DNA of 64,000 nt, from assembly GCA_910578665.1 (NCBI GenBank), contig CAJTQU010000003.1:62001-126000 (forward strand). The letters run 5' to 3'. How positions within the stretch are numbered: the stretch's first letter is position 1; each line of letters opens with the position of its first letter. Below are positions 17,581 through 25,758 of the stretch, piece by piece. Source of the stretch: an uncultured Muribaculaceae bacterium (GTDB lineage: Bacteria; Bacteroidota; Bacteroidia; Bacteroidales; Muribaculaceae). The translations under genes were made by a program, and so were the position numbers. The notes beneath the pieces were generated by a model, which saw only the letters and a list, made by a program, of their open reading frames with translations, made no database searches and was not told where the DNA came from.

Positions 17581-18066
17581 ATGCCACATATAGATTTATC
17601 CGAAATACCCTCTCCCTCATCATTCCGCCACCGTATCGACCTGCAGATGCGGTTTAACGACATCGATATACTCGGGCATCTCAACAACACCGTATATTTC
17701 TCGCTCTATGACACAGGCAAAGCCTATTATCTGGAAGCTGTGAATATGGGCAAAATGAACTGGCAGCGCGTGGAAAGCGTGATTGCCAACATCAACTGCC
17801 AGTTTATCACCCCGATATATTTCGGCGAGCCGATAGAGATATGTACCCGTTGCGAGCATATCGGACAGAAGAGCATAACCCTGTTCCAAATGCTTGTCAA
17901 CAAAGACACGCAGGAGGTCAAAAGCATATGCCGCAGCGTGATGGTGGCCATAGATCCCGATACTAAGAAATCAGTCGGGGTGCCGGAAAAATGGCATAAA
18001 GGGATACGCCTGTATGAGGAAGGGCTAGAAACACCGCCTCCCACTCTGCTAAAAGAAAAATTATAA
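17581..18066 (+). CDS. Hotdog-fold acyl-CoA thioesterase
   Basis: A 161-residue 4HBT-type thioesterase. The motif RFNDIDILGHLNNTVYFSLYD carries the active-site Asp and the conserved HLNN helix start of the YbgC/4-hydroxybenzoyl-CoA thioesterase group; the following ITPIYFGEPIEI segment is also typical. The substrate is probably a short or medium acyl-CoA or acyl-ACP. It begins 12 bp after the DUF721 stop and ends 4 bp before the isomerase gene, so it belongs to the recF operon, though no functional link to DNA repair is apparent. Confidence 0.88.
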   Translation: MPHIDLSEIPSPSSFRHRIDLQMRFNDIDILGHLNNTVYFSLYDTGKAYYLEAVNMGKMNWQRVESVIANINCQFITPIYFGEPIEICTRCEHIGQKSITLFQMLVNKDTQEVKSICRSVMVAIDPDTKKSVGVPEKWHKGIRLYEEGLETPPPTLLKEKL

Positions 18067-18070
18067 CACA

Positions 18071-18724
18071 ATGTTACAACAATCCATGAAAGATACACAC
18101 ACCATATCAGCGCAAGAGATAATGCGCGACATACTCGAGGCCGAAAGCCGCGCTGTAAGCTCGATACCAGTATCTGACGCTTACGACAAAGCCGTGGGCC
18201 TGCTGCTGCGCCATGTGCACGAACGCGGCGGCAAGCTGATCACATCAGGCATGGGTAAGGCGGGCCAGATAGCCATGAACATAGCCACCACATTCTGCTC
18301 TACAGGCACACCGGCGGTATTCCTCCATCCTTCGGAAGCACAGCACGGCGATTTAGGAGTGATGCAGCCCGACGATGTGATGCTCTTAATATCAAACTCT
18401 GGTAAAACACGCGAAATAACCGAGCTTACCGGGCTGGCACGACGGTTGAACCCCGAAGTCCCCTTTATTGTTATTACTGGTAACGCCGCAAGCCCTCTGG
18501 CCGTGGCTGCCGATGTGTGCCTGCATACCGGAGGCACACCGGAAGTATGTCCCCTGGGCCTCACCCCCACTACCTCTACCACGCAGATGACCGTGATAGG
18601 CGACGTGTTAGTGGTATCCACCATGAAAGCCATCGGCTTCACTCCCGACCTGTATGCACTGCGCCACCACGGCGGATATCTGGGGGCGGCATCGAGAGGC
18701 GAGGTGAAACCCGGAAACAAATGA
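18071..18724 (+). CDS. SIS-domain sugar-phosphate isomerase (KpsF/GutQ-like, no CBS domains)
   Basis: A 217-residue SIS-domain protein resembling the catalytic half of arabinose-5-phosphate isomerases that supply Kdo for lipopolysaccharide. Supporting blocks are TSGMGKAGQIAMNIATTFCSTG, HPSEAQHGDLGVM, ISNSGKTREI and CPLGLTPTTSTTQM...GDVLVVSTMKAIGF followed by HHGGYLG. KdsD and GutQ are about 320 residues because of two C-terminal CBS domains; here the chain stops right after the SIS domain, so CBS-based regulation is absent. A second ATG at 18086 is also possible. Substrate assignment is by family only. Confidence 0.85.
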   Translation: MLQQSMKDTHTISAQEIMRDILEAESRAVSSIPVSDAYDKAVGLLLRHVHERGGKLITSGMGKAGQIAMNIATTFCSTGTPAVFLHPSEAQHGDLGVMQPDDVMLLISNSGKTREITELTGLARRLNPEVPFIVITGNAASPLAVAADVCLHTGGTPEVCPLGLTPTTSTTQMTVIGDVLVVSTMKAIGFTPDLYALRHHGGYLGAASRGEVKPGNK

Positions 18725-18751
18725 TATTAATTATAACTCAGACAAAAGGCT

Positions 18752-19597
18752 ATGACACACATTGATATACCCCTGGTCCTCACAGGGTTCGATAAGAAAT
18801 CAGAGGATATGCACATACTGCGCGAGGCGGAGAAGTGCAGACTGACAGTCCGCGAACTAGTGAATGACGGACGGATCATAGACGCTTTCGAGCGTTCGGT
18901 AGAGACCATGCGGCTCATGCGCACATTCTCAGATTTCGACAACACGGAATTTAGAGCGCTGCTCGTGGCCGTTCTGTTCGACATCGTGGAACTGCATTAC
19001 GAGTTCAAAGACTACAAACAGAGCGAACACGAACTGGAAACATTGTTCCAGGTGCTGGAGGCACTGCTCAAAGTAGATGCCGAACGTTTCGGCCCGTACC
19101 ACATCATGGCCATGGAACTGTCCACACGTATATTGCGCTCGCGAAAGAAAGCCATCGACATGCTGGCAAGCCAGCAGGCCGTGACAGCATCGTTATTCGA
19201 AAAAGTAAACACCGGCATGGTGGCTGCCACCGACCGCCTGGTCGACTCGCTGCGTAAGACGGCCCAGCTACTCGCGTCGTCGGGCGATTACCGCGCGGCA
19301 CTCAAGTTCTATGCCGAAGCCATACGCTTCTCCAAGAAACGCACCGGCAAGGTGACACGCAAGGAGGTCAAAATGACCATCGAAATGGCCGAGATCATGA
19401 TGCGCATACGCTCCATGCATCCGCGTGCCGAACGTCTGCTAAGCGCCGTTCTGCCGCATGCCATCAATCTTGAGACCATCGAGCTTGAAGAAGACATCCT
19501 GGCCTTGCTCGAGGTGGTCAACCATGTAAAAGACCGCGAGCCGCGCTGGCGCCAGTTCATGCACAGGCTGACAACCAAAAAAACTGCAAAAAAATGA
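18752..19597 (+). CDS. Helical-repeat (TPR-like) protein of unknown function
   Basis: A 281-residue, almost entirely alpha-helical cytoplasmic protein without signal peptide or membrane segment. Helix pairs such as LLASSGDYRAALKFYAEAIRFSKK (broken here by family-like TPR spacing) suggest tetratricopeptide-type repeats in the second half. The lysine-rich end TTKKTAKK is basic. Its ATGA overlap with ribH and place after the isomerase gene show cotranscription. From memory, a similar protein often precedes ribH in Bacteroidetes; no activity can be given. Probably a protein-protein interaction module. Confidence 0.7.
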   Translation: MTHIDIPLVLTGFDKKSEDMHILREAEKCRLTVRELVNDGRIIDAFERSVETMRLMRTFSDFDNTEFRALLVAVLFDIVELHYEFKDYKQSEHELETLFQVLEALLKVDAERFGPYHIMAMELSTRILRSRKKAIDMLASQQAVTASLFEKVNTGMVAATDRLVDSLRKTAQLLASSGDYRAALKFYAEAIRFSKKRTGKVTRKEVKMTIEMAEIMMRIRSMHPRAERLLSAVLPHAINLETIELEEDILALLEVVNHVKDREPRWRQFMHRLTTKKTAKK

Positions 19598-20082
19598 CAA
19601 ACGAAGCCAATCAGCCGCTCAATATCCCGGCAGTGGTAGACAAGGAGAATTTTTCATGCGCCATAGCCGTGGCGTCGTGGAACGCGCAAATCACACAGCC
19701 GCTGCTCACAGGCGCCCTTGACGTGCTGGCCGAAGCCGGTATATGCCAGGACGCGATACATGTGTTGCACGTGCCAGGCAGTGTAGAACTGGTCAATGCG
19801 GCCGCACTGGCCATAAACGCCTATAATCCCTCGGCAGTAATCATACTGGGTTGCGTGATCCGCGGCGAGACACCGCATTTCGACTACGTGTGCCAGAGTG
19901 TCACACAGGGTACCACCATGCTCAACGCGCGTGGCGGCACACCGGTGATTTTCGGACTTATAACGACCGAAAACATGCAGCAGGCACTCGACCGCGCCGG
20001 AGGCAGGCTGGGCAACAAAGGCTCTGAGGCCGCTGCCGCCGCAATAGCCATGGCCAACCTGCACCACGCCCTCCAGCCCTGA
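19594..20082 (+). CDS. ribH: 6,7-dimethyl-8-ribityllumazine synthase RibH
   Basis: Penultimate enzyme of riboflavin synthesis, condensing the ribityl-pyrimidine with dihydroxybutanone phosphate; forms large icosahedral or pentameric shells. The 162-residue protein has the substrate-binding VASWNAQIT start, VPGSVELVNAA, the phosphate-binding LGCVIRGETPHFDYV loop with the catalytic His, and PVIFGLITTENMQQALDRAGG at the C-terminal side. It starts inside the stop codon of the TPR-like gene and its TGA overlaps the ATG of xseA by one base, so translation is fully coupled. Other rib genes are not in the window. Confidence 0.96.
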   Translation: MTNEANQPLNIPAVVDKENFSCAIAVASWNAQITQPLLTGALDVLAEAGICQDAIHVLHVPGSVELVNAAALAINAYNPSAVIILGCVIRGETPHFDYVCQSVTQGTTMLNARGGTPVIFGLITTENMQQALDRAGGRLGNKGSEAAAAAIAMANLHHALQP

Positions 20083-21467
20083 TGGACAAGCCTATGCCGC
20101 GATATCCGGAGGCCATACCCCTCTTAACGCTTCAAAATCGTCTGAAAGACCTGATAACAGCCGCCACCCGTCTGCAAAACCAATGGGTGGTGGCCGAATT
20201 TTCCGATGTGATGCGAAAGGGAGGGCATATCTATGCCGATCTTGTACAGAAAGACGAGTGCGGCTGCACCGTGGCACGGCTGCGTGCGACACTGTGGCAC
20301 GGCACCGGCATGGGACTTTTCAGACAATACGGGCCGAGGCTAAGCGAAATATTTATGAACGGGGCCGAAGCCAAATTATGCGGTTCGGTCAGCTTTCATC
20401 CGTTGTTCGGTCTGAATTTCAACATCACCGACCTTGATCCCTCTTACAGGCGCGACACCTCGCGGCTACAGGCCGAGATTATAGCCGCACTGAGGCGCGA
20501 AGGGGTGATCGATGCAAACAAATCGCTCGACATGCCCGTGGCTCCGCAACGCATAGCCGTTATATCGGCTGAAGGAGCCGCCGGTTACGGCGACTTTAAA
20601 GCCCAGCTGCACAACAATCCCTACAGGCTGAAATTCTTCCCTGTTCTCTTCCCGGCAACAATGCAGGGAGCGGCGGTATCACCCACCGTGCGCGAGGCCC
20701 TTGAGGCGGTGCGCCGCAGACTAAGCGAGTTTGACTGCGTGGCCATCATACGCGGCGGAGGCTCCACGACCGACCTGGCCGGATTTGACGAACTGCAGTT
20801 GGCCAGGGCCGTAGCCACATTCCCGTTGCCGGTAATCGTGGGAATCGGTCACGAACGCGATAACACAGTGCTTGACTTCATAGCCCACACCCGTGTCAAA
20901 ACCCCTACCGCAGCCGCCGAATGGCTTGTGGCAAATGCGGCCGGCGTGCTGGCACGCATCACCGAACTGGCACGCGCCACAGCCTCCTACGTCTCCAGCA
21001 GGCTCGCCGGAGACAACCGACAGCTCCGATATATAGAGGAACACATTCCGATTTCGGTCCGTTCGGCCATGGACCGCCACCGCTCGCGGCTGGCCGAAAT
21101 CACTTCGGCGCTGCCGTTAAGCATATCAAACCGCGTTATGTCCGCTTCAAACCGGCTGGAGGCAGCATCAAGAGCCATAGACACCGCCGGCGCACGACGC
21201 ATAGAGCGCGAAAAAGGACGCCTGGAAGCCATATACTCCGCCCTGCCGCGCGATACAGGCACGACCATACAGCGAGAACGCGCCAGGATTGAACGGCTGG
21301 AGGATGCCGTAGAGATGCTATCGCCCCGGAGCGTGCTCGCACGCGGATATTCTATAACCCGCGCCGGAGGACACGCACTGAGAGATCCGGCAGACGCCCC
21401 CCCAGGGACGCAGATCACAACCACGCTGGCCCACGGCACGCTCACTTCGAAAGTAAACAAAATATAG
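20082..21467 (+). CDS. xseA: Exonuclease VII large subunit
   Basis: Catalytic subunit of the single-strand DNA exonuclease. The 461-residue protein has an N-terminal OB-fold (NQWVVAEFSDVMRKGGHIYADLV), the catalytic core with APQRIAVISAEGAAGYGDF, IIRGGGSTTDLAGFDE and GIGHERDNTVLDFIAHTRVKTPTAAAEW, and a long coiled-coil region leading to the C-terminal block SPRSVLARGYSI. The family consensus at the start of the core is usually VTS.TGAA; here it reads ISAEGAA, a mild variation. It is followed 13 bp later by xseB, as usual. Confidence 0.96.
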   Translation: MDKPMPRYPEAIPLLTLQNRLKDLITAATRLQNQWVVAEFSDVMRKGGHIYADLVQKDECGCTVARLRATLWHGTGMGLFRQYGPRLSEIFMNGAEAKLCGSVSFHPLFGLNFNITDLDPSYRRDTSRLQAEIIAALRREGVIDANKSLDMPVAPQRIAVISAEGAAGYGDFKAQLHNNPYRLKFFPVLFPATMQGAAVSPTVREALEAVRRRLSEFDCVAIIRGGGSTTDLAGFDELQLARAVATFPLPVIVGIGHERDNTVLDFIAHTRVKTPTAAAEWLVANAAGVLARITELARATASYVSSRLAGDNRQLRYIEEHIPISVRSAMDRHRSRLAEITSALPLSISNRVMSASNRLEAASRAIDTAGARRIEREKGRLEAIYSALPRDTGTTIQRERARIERLEDAVEMLSPRSVLARGYSITRAGGHALRDPADAPPGTQITTTLAHGTLTSKVNKI

Positions 21468-21480
21468 TACACCTTCGCCC

Positions 21481-21681
21481 ATGAATACAAAACCGCTCCC
21501 CGAAACATACGCCGGGGCAATAACAGAACTAGAAAGCATAGTGCGCAAGATGCAGAGCGATGACTGCGACATAGACAGTCTGGCGGCCTACACGGCCCGT
21601 TCGCTGCAACTGCTTCGCATGTGTAAAGAACGACTACAGCATACCGATGAAGAGCTGAAGAAACTCCTCGAAGCTCTTTAA
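21481..21681 (+). CDS. xseB: Exonuclease VII small subunit
   Basis: A 66-residue helical-hairpin protein that wraps the coiled coil of XseA. The segment YAGAITELESIVRKMQSDDCDIDSL matches the first family helix, and LQLLRMCKERLQHTDEEL the second. It closes the recF operon, and a 19-bp perfect terminator stem follows after 13 bp. Confidence 0.93.
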   Translation: MNTKPLPETYAGAITELESIVRKMQSDDCDIDSLAAYTARSLQLLRMCKERLQHTDEELKKLLEAL

Positions 21682-21694
21682 GGAACCGGCAGAT

Positions 21695-21740
21695 AAAGAT
21701 ACGGGCCGCGCAGTCATATTTCTGCGCGGCCCGTATCTTT
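21695..21740. terminator. Bidirectional terminator between xseB and the Bax-inhibitor-like gene
   Basis: A perfect 19-bp stem (21695-21713 with 21722-21740) closes an 8-base loop. It begins with AAAGAT and ends with ATCTTT followed by ATTA, so it has A- and T-rich shoulders on both sides and serves the two convergent units. Confidence 0.93.
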
Positions 21741-21768
21741 ATTATCTTATATCGTCTTTACACCTTTG

Positions 21769-22491
21769 TCAGTCGCGGCTACCGCCGAAAATGCGGAGCA
21801 GGAATATAAAGAGATTGATGAAGTCCAGATAAAGGTTCATGGCACCCATAGTGGCGAGCTTGTCGGTAAGTTCGGGAGCCAGATTTGCAGCAGCGATCTG
21901 CTTCATCTGCTGCGTATCCCATGCTGTCAGGCCCACAAATAAAAGCACGCCGACTATCGAGATAATCCAGTCAAGAGTAGAGCTGGCCACAAAGATGTTA
22001 ACCACCATAGCTATGACAAGGCCTATGAGAGCCATAAACAGATAGGTGCCCATCTTGGCAAGGTTGGCTTTGGTGAAATAGCCGTACACGCTCATAGCGC
22101 CGAATACGCCGGCCGTTATGAAAAACGTATAGCTTATGACACCGAGACTGTATACATAGAATATACTTGCCAGCGATGCTCCCATCAGGGCGGAAAAGAG
22201 GAAGAACAGAAGCATCGTAGTAGTCGTGCTCATGCGGTTCAGGGCGCGCGGTATGGCTATAGCCATCGCAAACATGGCGATAACCATGCCCCAGTATACC
22301 CAGGCATGGCCGAATATGAACATGGTCAGAGAGGGGGACGAGGCCACACCGAGGGCCACAAAGCCCGATATGAGCAGCCCTATGAACATGCGCAGGTATA
22401 CTTTTTTCATCACGTCACTGACCTGCTGCGTCAGCGTGCGCGTGCCTCCGTAGATAGGGGGAGGTGTCTGGGAATTGTTGTAATAGTCCAT
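21769..22491 (-). CDS. Bax inhibitor-1/YccA-family membrane protein
   Basis: A 240-residue inner-membrane protein with about seven hydrophobic helices and a soluble N-terminus of 27 residues. The C-terminal TAWDTQQMKQI segment followed by GAMNLYLDFINLFIFLLRIFG is the BI-1 signature, including the paired aspartates proposed for pH-dependent calcium leak in bacterial BsYetJ. Transport by this protein is inferred from the family. It lies 32 bp downstream of argS and may share its transcript; the strong terminator at 21695-21740 ends it. Confidence 0.93.
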   Translation of the reverse strand: MDYYNNSQTPPPIYGGTRTLTQQVSDVMKKVYLRMFIGLLISGFVALGVASSPSLTMFIFGHAWVYWGMVIAMFAMAIAIPRALNRMSTTTTMLLFFLFSALMGASLASIFYVYSLGVISYTFFITAGVFGAMSVYGYFTKANLAKMGTYLFMALIGLVIAMVVNIFVASSTLDWIISIVGVLLFVGLTAWDTQQMKQIAAANLAPELTDKLATMGAMNLYLDFINLFIFLLRIFGGSRD

Positions 22492-22523
22492 TGTTTCTTA
22501 TTTTGATTTTACTGGTTGGCGGA

Positions 22524-24320
22524 TTACATGCGCTCCGGCATTTCTATACCGAGCAGCGCGGCGCTGTCACGCAGCGTGCGCGCCACTACGGCGGAAAGGA
22601 ACAGGCGCGTGTCCCGCAGCGACTGGTTGTCTTCTTTAAGAATCGGACAGTCGTGGTAGAACTGGTTGTAGAGTTTTGCCAGATCATAACAGTAGTTGGC
22701 TATGAGTGCCGGCGAATAAGTACGTCCGGCCTCGGCCACTACCGAGGGCATGTCTGCCACACGCTGTATGAGGGCTATCTCCTTTTCATTGGGCGTGACC
22801 CCGCTAAAACCGGGAGCAGGAGCACCCTCTGCCAGAGGCTCCGCGCCGGCCTTTCTTAATAAGGAACGGATACGCGCGTAGGTATATTGCAGGAACGGGC
22901 CAGTATTGCCGTTGAAATCAATGGACTCCTTGGGATTGAATAGCATATTTTTACGGGGGTCCACTTTCAGCAGGAAATACTTAAGAGCACCCAGGCCGAT
23001 TTTACGGCATGTGTCGGCAGCTTCGTCGGCCGGCATCTCAGCCAGTCGGTCTGCACTTGCCTCCGACGCATCAGCCACCATCGAGTCCATCAGGTCGTCG
23101 GCATCCACCACCGTGCCCTCGCGGCTCTTCATCTTGCCCTCCGGCAGCTCGACCATGCCGTATGAGAAGTGCACCAGGTCTTTGCCCCACTTAAAGCCGA
23201 GGCGGTCAAGCAGCAGCGAAAGCACCTGGAAATGGTAGTTCTGCTCATTGCCCACTACATATATCATCTTGTCGATAGGATAGTCGCGGTAGCGTAGCTT
23301 GGCCGTGCCTATATCCTGCGTCATATACACCGAAGTACCGTCAGCACGCAGCAACAGCTTGTGGTCAAGCCCCTCGGCCGTAAGATCAGCCCACACGGAG
23401 CCATCCTCCTTGCGGTACATTTTGCCATCTTTCAGTCCGTTGAGCACCAGGTCCTTGCCCTCGAGATAAGTATCGCTTTCATAATAAATCTTGTCGAAAT
23501 CGACACCCATGCGGCGATAAGTCTCGTCAAAACCATCGTATACCCATGAGTTCATGGTCTGCCACAACTGGCGCACACCGGGATCTCCGTTTTCCCAGCT
23601 GCGCAGCATTTCCCGAGCCTCTGCCATAAGCGGAGAGCGTTCGGCAGCCACTTTCTCGTCAACATTGTCGCGCGCCATGATCTCGGCCAGTTCCTGGCGG
23701 TAATGTTTGTCGAAAGCCACATAGAAGTCGCCTATCAGATGGTCGCCTTTCTTTCCGGAAGTCTCGGGAGTGACGCCGTTACCCCATTTCTGCCAGGCAA
23801 GCATCGATTTACAGATGTGTATACCTCTGTCGTTCACTATATTGGTCTTGACCACGCGATAGCCGTTGGCTTTCAGTATCTGGGCCAGCGAATATCCAAG
23901 CAATATGTTGCGCACATGACCCAGATGCAGCGGCTTGTTGGTATTGGGTGAGGAATATTCCACCATGTACAGCGGTGATTCCGGAGTGGCGCGGCGCATG
24001 CCGTAATCGGCTGTGGCCGCTATATGGCCGAGCATGTCCAGCCAGTATGAAGGACGTATAGTGATATTCAGAAAGCCCTTGACAGCGTTAGTAGCCTCTA
24101 CAGCCGGCTCATTTTCCACAAGCCACGCGCCTATCTCGGCAGCCGTGGCCTCCGGACTTTTGCGTGAAGCCTTAAGAAACGGGAAAACTACAACAGTCAG
24201 GTTGCCCTCAAATTCCTTTTTGGTGGCAGAAGGCACTATAGTTTCAGGAGCGAAATCAGCCCCGTAAAGCGCCTTTAGGGCATTGCTCACGCCCTGGGAA
24301 ATAATCTGGTCTATCTTCAT
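22524..24320 (-). CDS. argS: Arginyl-tRNA synthetase
   Basis: Class I synthetase charging tRNA-Arg. I use the ATG at 24320 (MKIDQIISQGV), which matches the usual N-terminus and gives 598 residues; the frame is open 15 codons further but that part lies in the leader. Domains in order are the Add-1 N-terminal domain, the HIGH-like HLGHVRN motif after SSPNTNKPL, the catalytic core, the KMSKS-equivalent GKMKSREGT, and the C-terminal DALR anticodon-binding domain. The leader of about 175 nt between the promoter at 24504-24535 and the ATG is unusually long for this window. Confidence 0.96.
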   Translation of the reverse strand: MKIDQIISQGVSNALKALYGADFAPETIVPSATKKEFEGNLTVVVFPFLKASRKSPEATAAEIGAWLVENEPAVEATNAVKGFLNITIRPSYWLDMLGHIAATADYGMRRATPESPLYMVEYSSPNTNKPLHLGHVRNILLGYSLAQILKANGYRVVKTNIVNDRGIHICKSMLAWQKWGNGVTPETSGKKGDHLIGDFYVAFDKHYRQELAEIMARDNVDEKVAAERSPLMAEAREMLRSWENGDPGVRQLWQTMNSWVYDGFDETYRRMGVDFDKIYYESDTYLEGKDLVLNGLKDGKMYRKEDGSVWADLTAEGLDHKLLLRADGTSVYMTQDIGTAKLRYRDYPIDKMIYVVGNEQNYHFQVLSLLLDRLGFKWGKDLVHFSYGMVELPEGKMKSREGTVVDADDLMDSMVADASEASADRLAEMPADEAADTCRKIGLGALKYFLLKVDPRKNMLFNPKESIDFNGNTGPFLQYTYARIRSLLRKAGAEPLAEGAPAPGFSGVTPNEKEIALIQRVADMPSVVAEAGRTYSPALIANYCYDLAKLYNQFYHDCPILKEDNQSLRDTRLFLSAVVARTLRDSAALLGIEMPERM

Positions 24321-24503
24321 TGTTTCAATTGGTTCTCTACGAAGATTTTGTTTGGATTTAAACAACGTCCGGTCCGGTCAAAACATAGAAAACCGATGCC
24401 GGTAAAGCCTGCCGGTCCAGACGTCACGGACAGACATGCGAGACATGCCTACTTTAAAACAGTTTGAAATACAAGCCGGTTCAGTCCGGAAGAGAGAGGG
24501 GAA

Positions 24504-24535
24504 CAAAGTTACAAAATAAATCTGAGCCGGCCAAA
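24504..24535 (-). promoter_or_regulatory. argS promoter overlapping the upstream terminator
   Basis: Minus-strand TTTG (complement of 24532-24535) and TAACTTTG (complement of 24504-24511) are 20 bp apart, a full consensus match. The TTTG is in the loop of the hairpin at 24526-24544 that ends the upstream transporter gene. Transcription would start near 24499. Confidence 0.75.
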
Positions 24536-24544
24536 TCGGCCGGC
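24526..24544 (-). terminator. Terminator of the porin-transporter unit
   Basis: GCCGGCC (24526-24532) pairs with GGCCGGC (24538-24544) around a 5-base loop; on the minus strand it is followed by TCAGATTTATTTTG. It lies 27 bp after the transporter stop codon. Confidence 0.65.
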
Positions 24545-24570
24545 CCAGACTGTATGCGTTGCGTTAACCG

Positions 24571-25755
24571 TCAGAGTGCCAGGGAACAGAGCACAAACAG
24601 CCAATGGGCTACGATGGCCGCGCACAGGCCGCCTATGGTGTGCGCCAGTATGGCTTTCGGCGTAAGCTCGCGGTAACCCATCGAGTCGAGCATGGCGGTG
24701 TGGGTGGAGAGATATCCGCTCCAGCACATGCCGATCGCGGTAAATACCGCTATGGCGTTGCCGTCAATCCATCCGGAATCGATAAACGAGGGTATAAGGC
24801 CGAGGGCCGCGCCCACGGCGCCGAGGGCCGTGATGGGGAACGCCACAAGGTGCGGATCATGGAAACCAAACAGCCATTCAAATATGAAATCAATTTTCTG
24901 GGCAAGTTTCGGCAGAAGCTCGATACCCTCGTATTTCGCGCCGGTATAGGTGCCTGTGGCCGCGTCAGGGCCGAATGTGAGTATCATGACCAGGGTGGAG
25001 ATTATCACCACGCCGGGAATGATGGCTATGCCCACGTCGACACCAGTCTTGCCTCCATCCAGCAGAGAATTGAGTATGCGTATGAAGGTGGATTTTTCCT
25101 CCACTTTCTTTTCTTCCGCAACCGCGCCGTCATGCTCGACGGCATACTCGTGAGCATAATTCGGATATGCCTTTATCACAAAACGCTGCATGAGACGGGT
25201 GGAGATAATGCAGCCGCAGAAAGCGCCTACAAAGCCTACCACGGGGGCGAGGAAGAAGCCCTGCCCCACCATGAACACCATGACCAGCAGACCCATGCCG
25301 AACGCCGTTCCGAAGTTGGTGAGCGATATATACTGGAATTTCTTAAAGTATGCGGAGAAACGCTTGTCCTGCGACAGCGAGATTATGGCCGGATTGTCAG
25401 ACAGAAATGTCATGACGGCACCAAGCGACGCCACGCCGGGCAGATTGAAGAGCGGCTTCATGAGCGGCTTTAGTATCTTTTCAAGCAGCGATACCACGCC
25501 GAACTCCACAAACAGACGCCCTATGGCTCCGGTAATGACGCATATGGCCATCAGATAGAACACAGTGTTGAGCAACAGGTCGTGACCGGTGTGCATAATA
25601 GTGTTAAGCATCTGCGCCACCCCCATTTTCTGCCCTATGAGCCAAAACAACAGGAATACCGCCAGAAGGCATATGCATCCCGAAGGAACCGACGAAAAGA
25701 ACCGGCCGCGTTGTTTACGGCCGTCGCCGGCCATACTTTTATCTTTATCAGCCAT
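24571..25755 (-). CDS. Nucleoside-recognition (Gate) domain transporter, YjiH-like
   Basis: A 394-residue inner-membrane protein with about ten hydrophobic helices. Two Gate-type segments are visible: FGVVSLLEKILKPLMKPLFNLPG with GAVMTFLSDNPAIISLS, and a second around GGKTGVDVGIAIIPGVVIISTLVMILTFGPD. The layout matches the YjiH/nucleoside-recognition family, whose substrates are mostly unproven (a nucleoside or nucleobase is possible). The gene starts 3 bp after the stop of the porin gene, so the outer-membrane porin and this inner-membrane carrier are likely made together and may serve the same substrate. Confidence 0.85.
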   Translation of the reverse strand: MADKDKSMAGDGRKQRGRFFSSVPSGCICLLAVFLLFWLIGQKMGVAQMLNTIMHTGHDLLLNTVFYLMAICVITGAIGRLFVEFGVVSLLEKILKPLMKPLFNLPGVASLGAVMTFLSDNPAIISLSQDKRFSAYFKKFQYISLTNFGTAFGMGLLVMVFMVGQGFFLAPVVGFVGAFCGCIISTRLMQRFVIKAYPNYAHEYAVEHDGAVAEEKKVEEKSTFIRILNSLLDGGKTGVDVGIAIIPGVVIISTLVMILTFGPDAATGTYTGAKYEGIELLPKLAQKIDFIFEWLFGFHDPHLVAFPITALGAVGAALGLIPSFIDSGWIDGNAIAVFTAIGMCWSGYLSTHTAMLDSMGYRELTPKAILAHTIGGLCAAIVAHWLFVLCSLAL

Positions 25756-25758
25756 GGT

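Noticed and set aside
24604..25473. Long open frame (289 codons) on the plus strand opposite the nucleoside-gate transporter
   Set aside because: It mirrors the codon use of the real gene, is rich in His, Arg and Gly without membrane or domain pattern, and lies wholly antisense to a well-supported gene.
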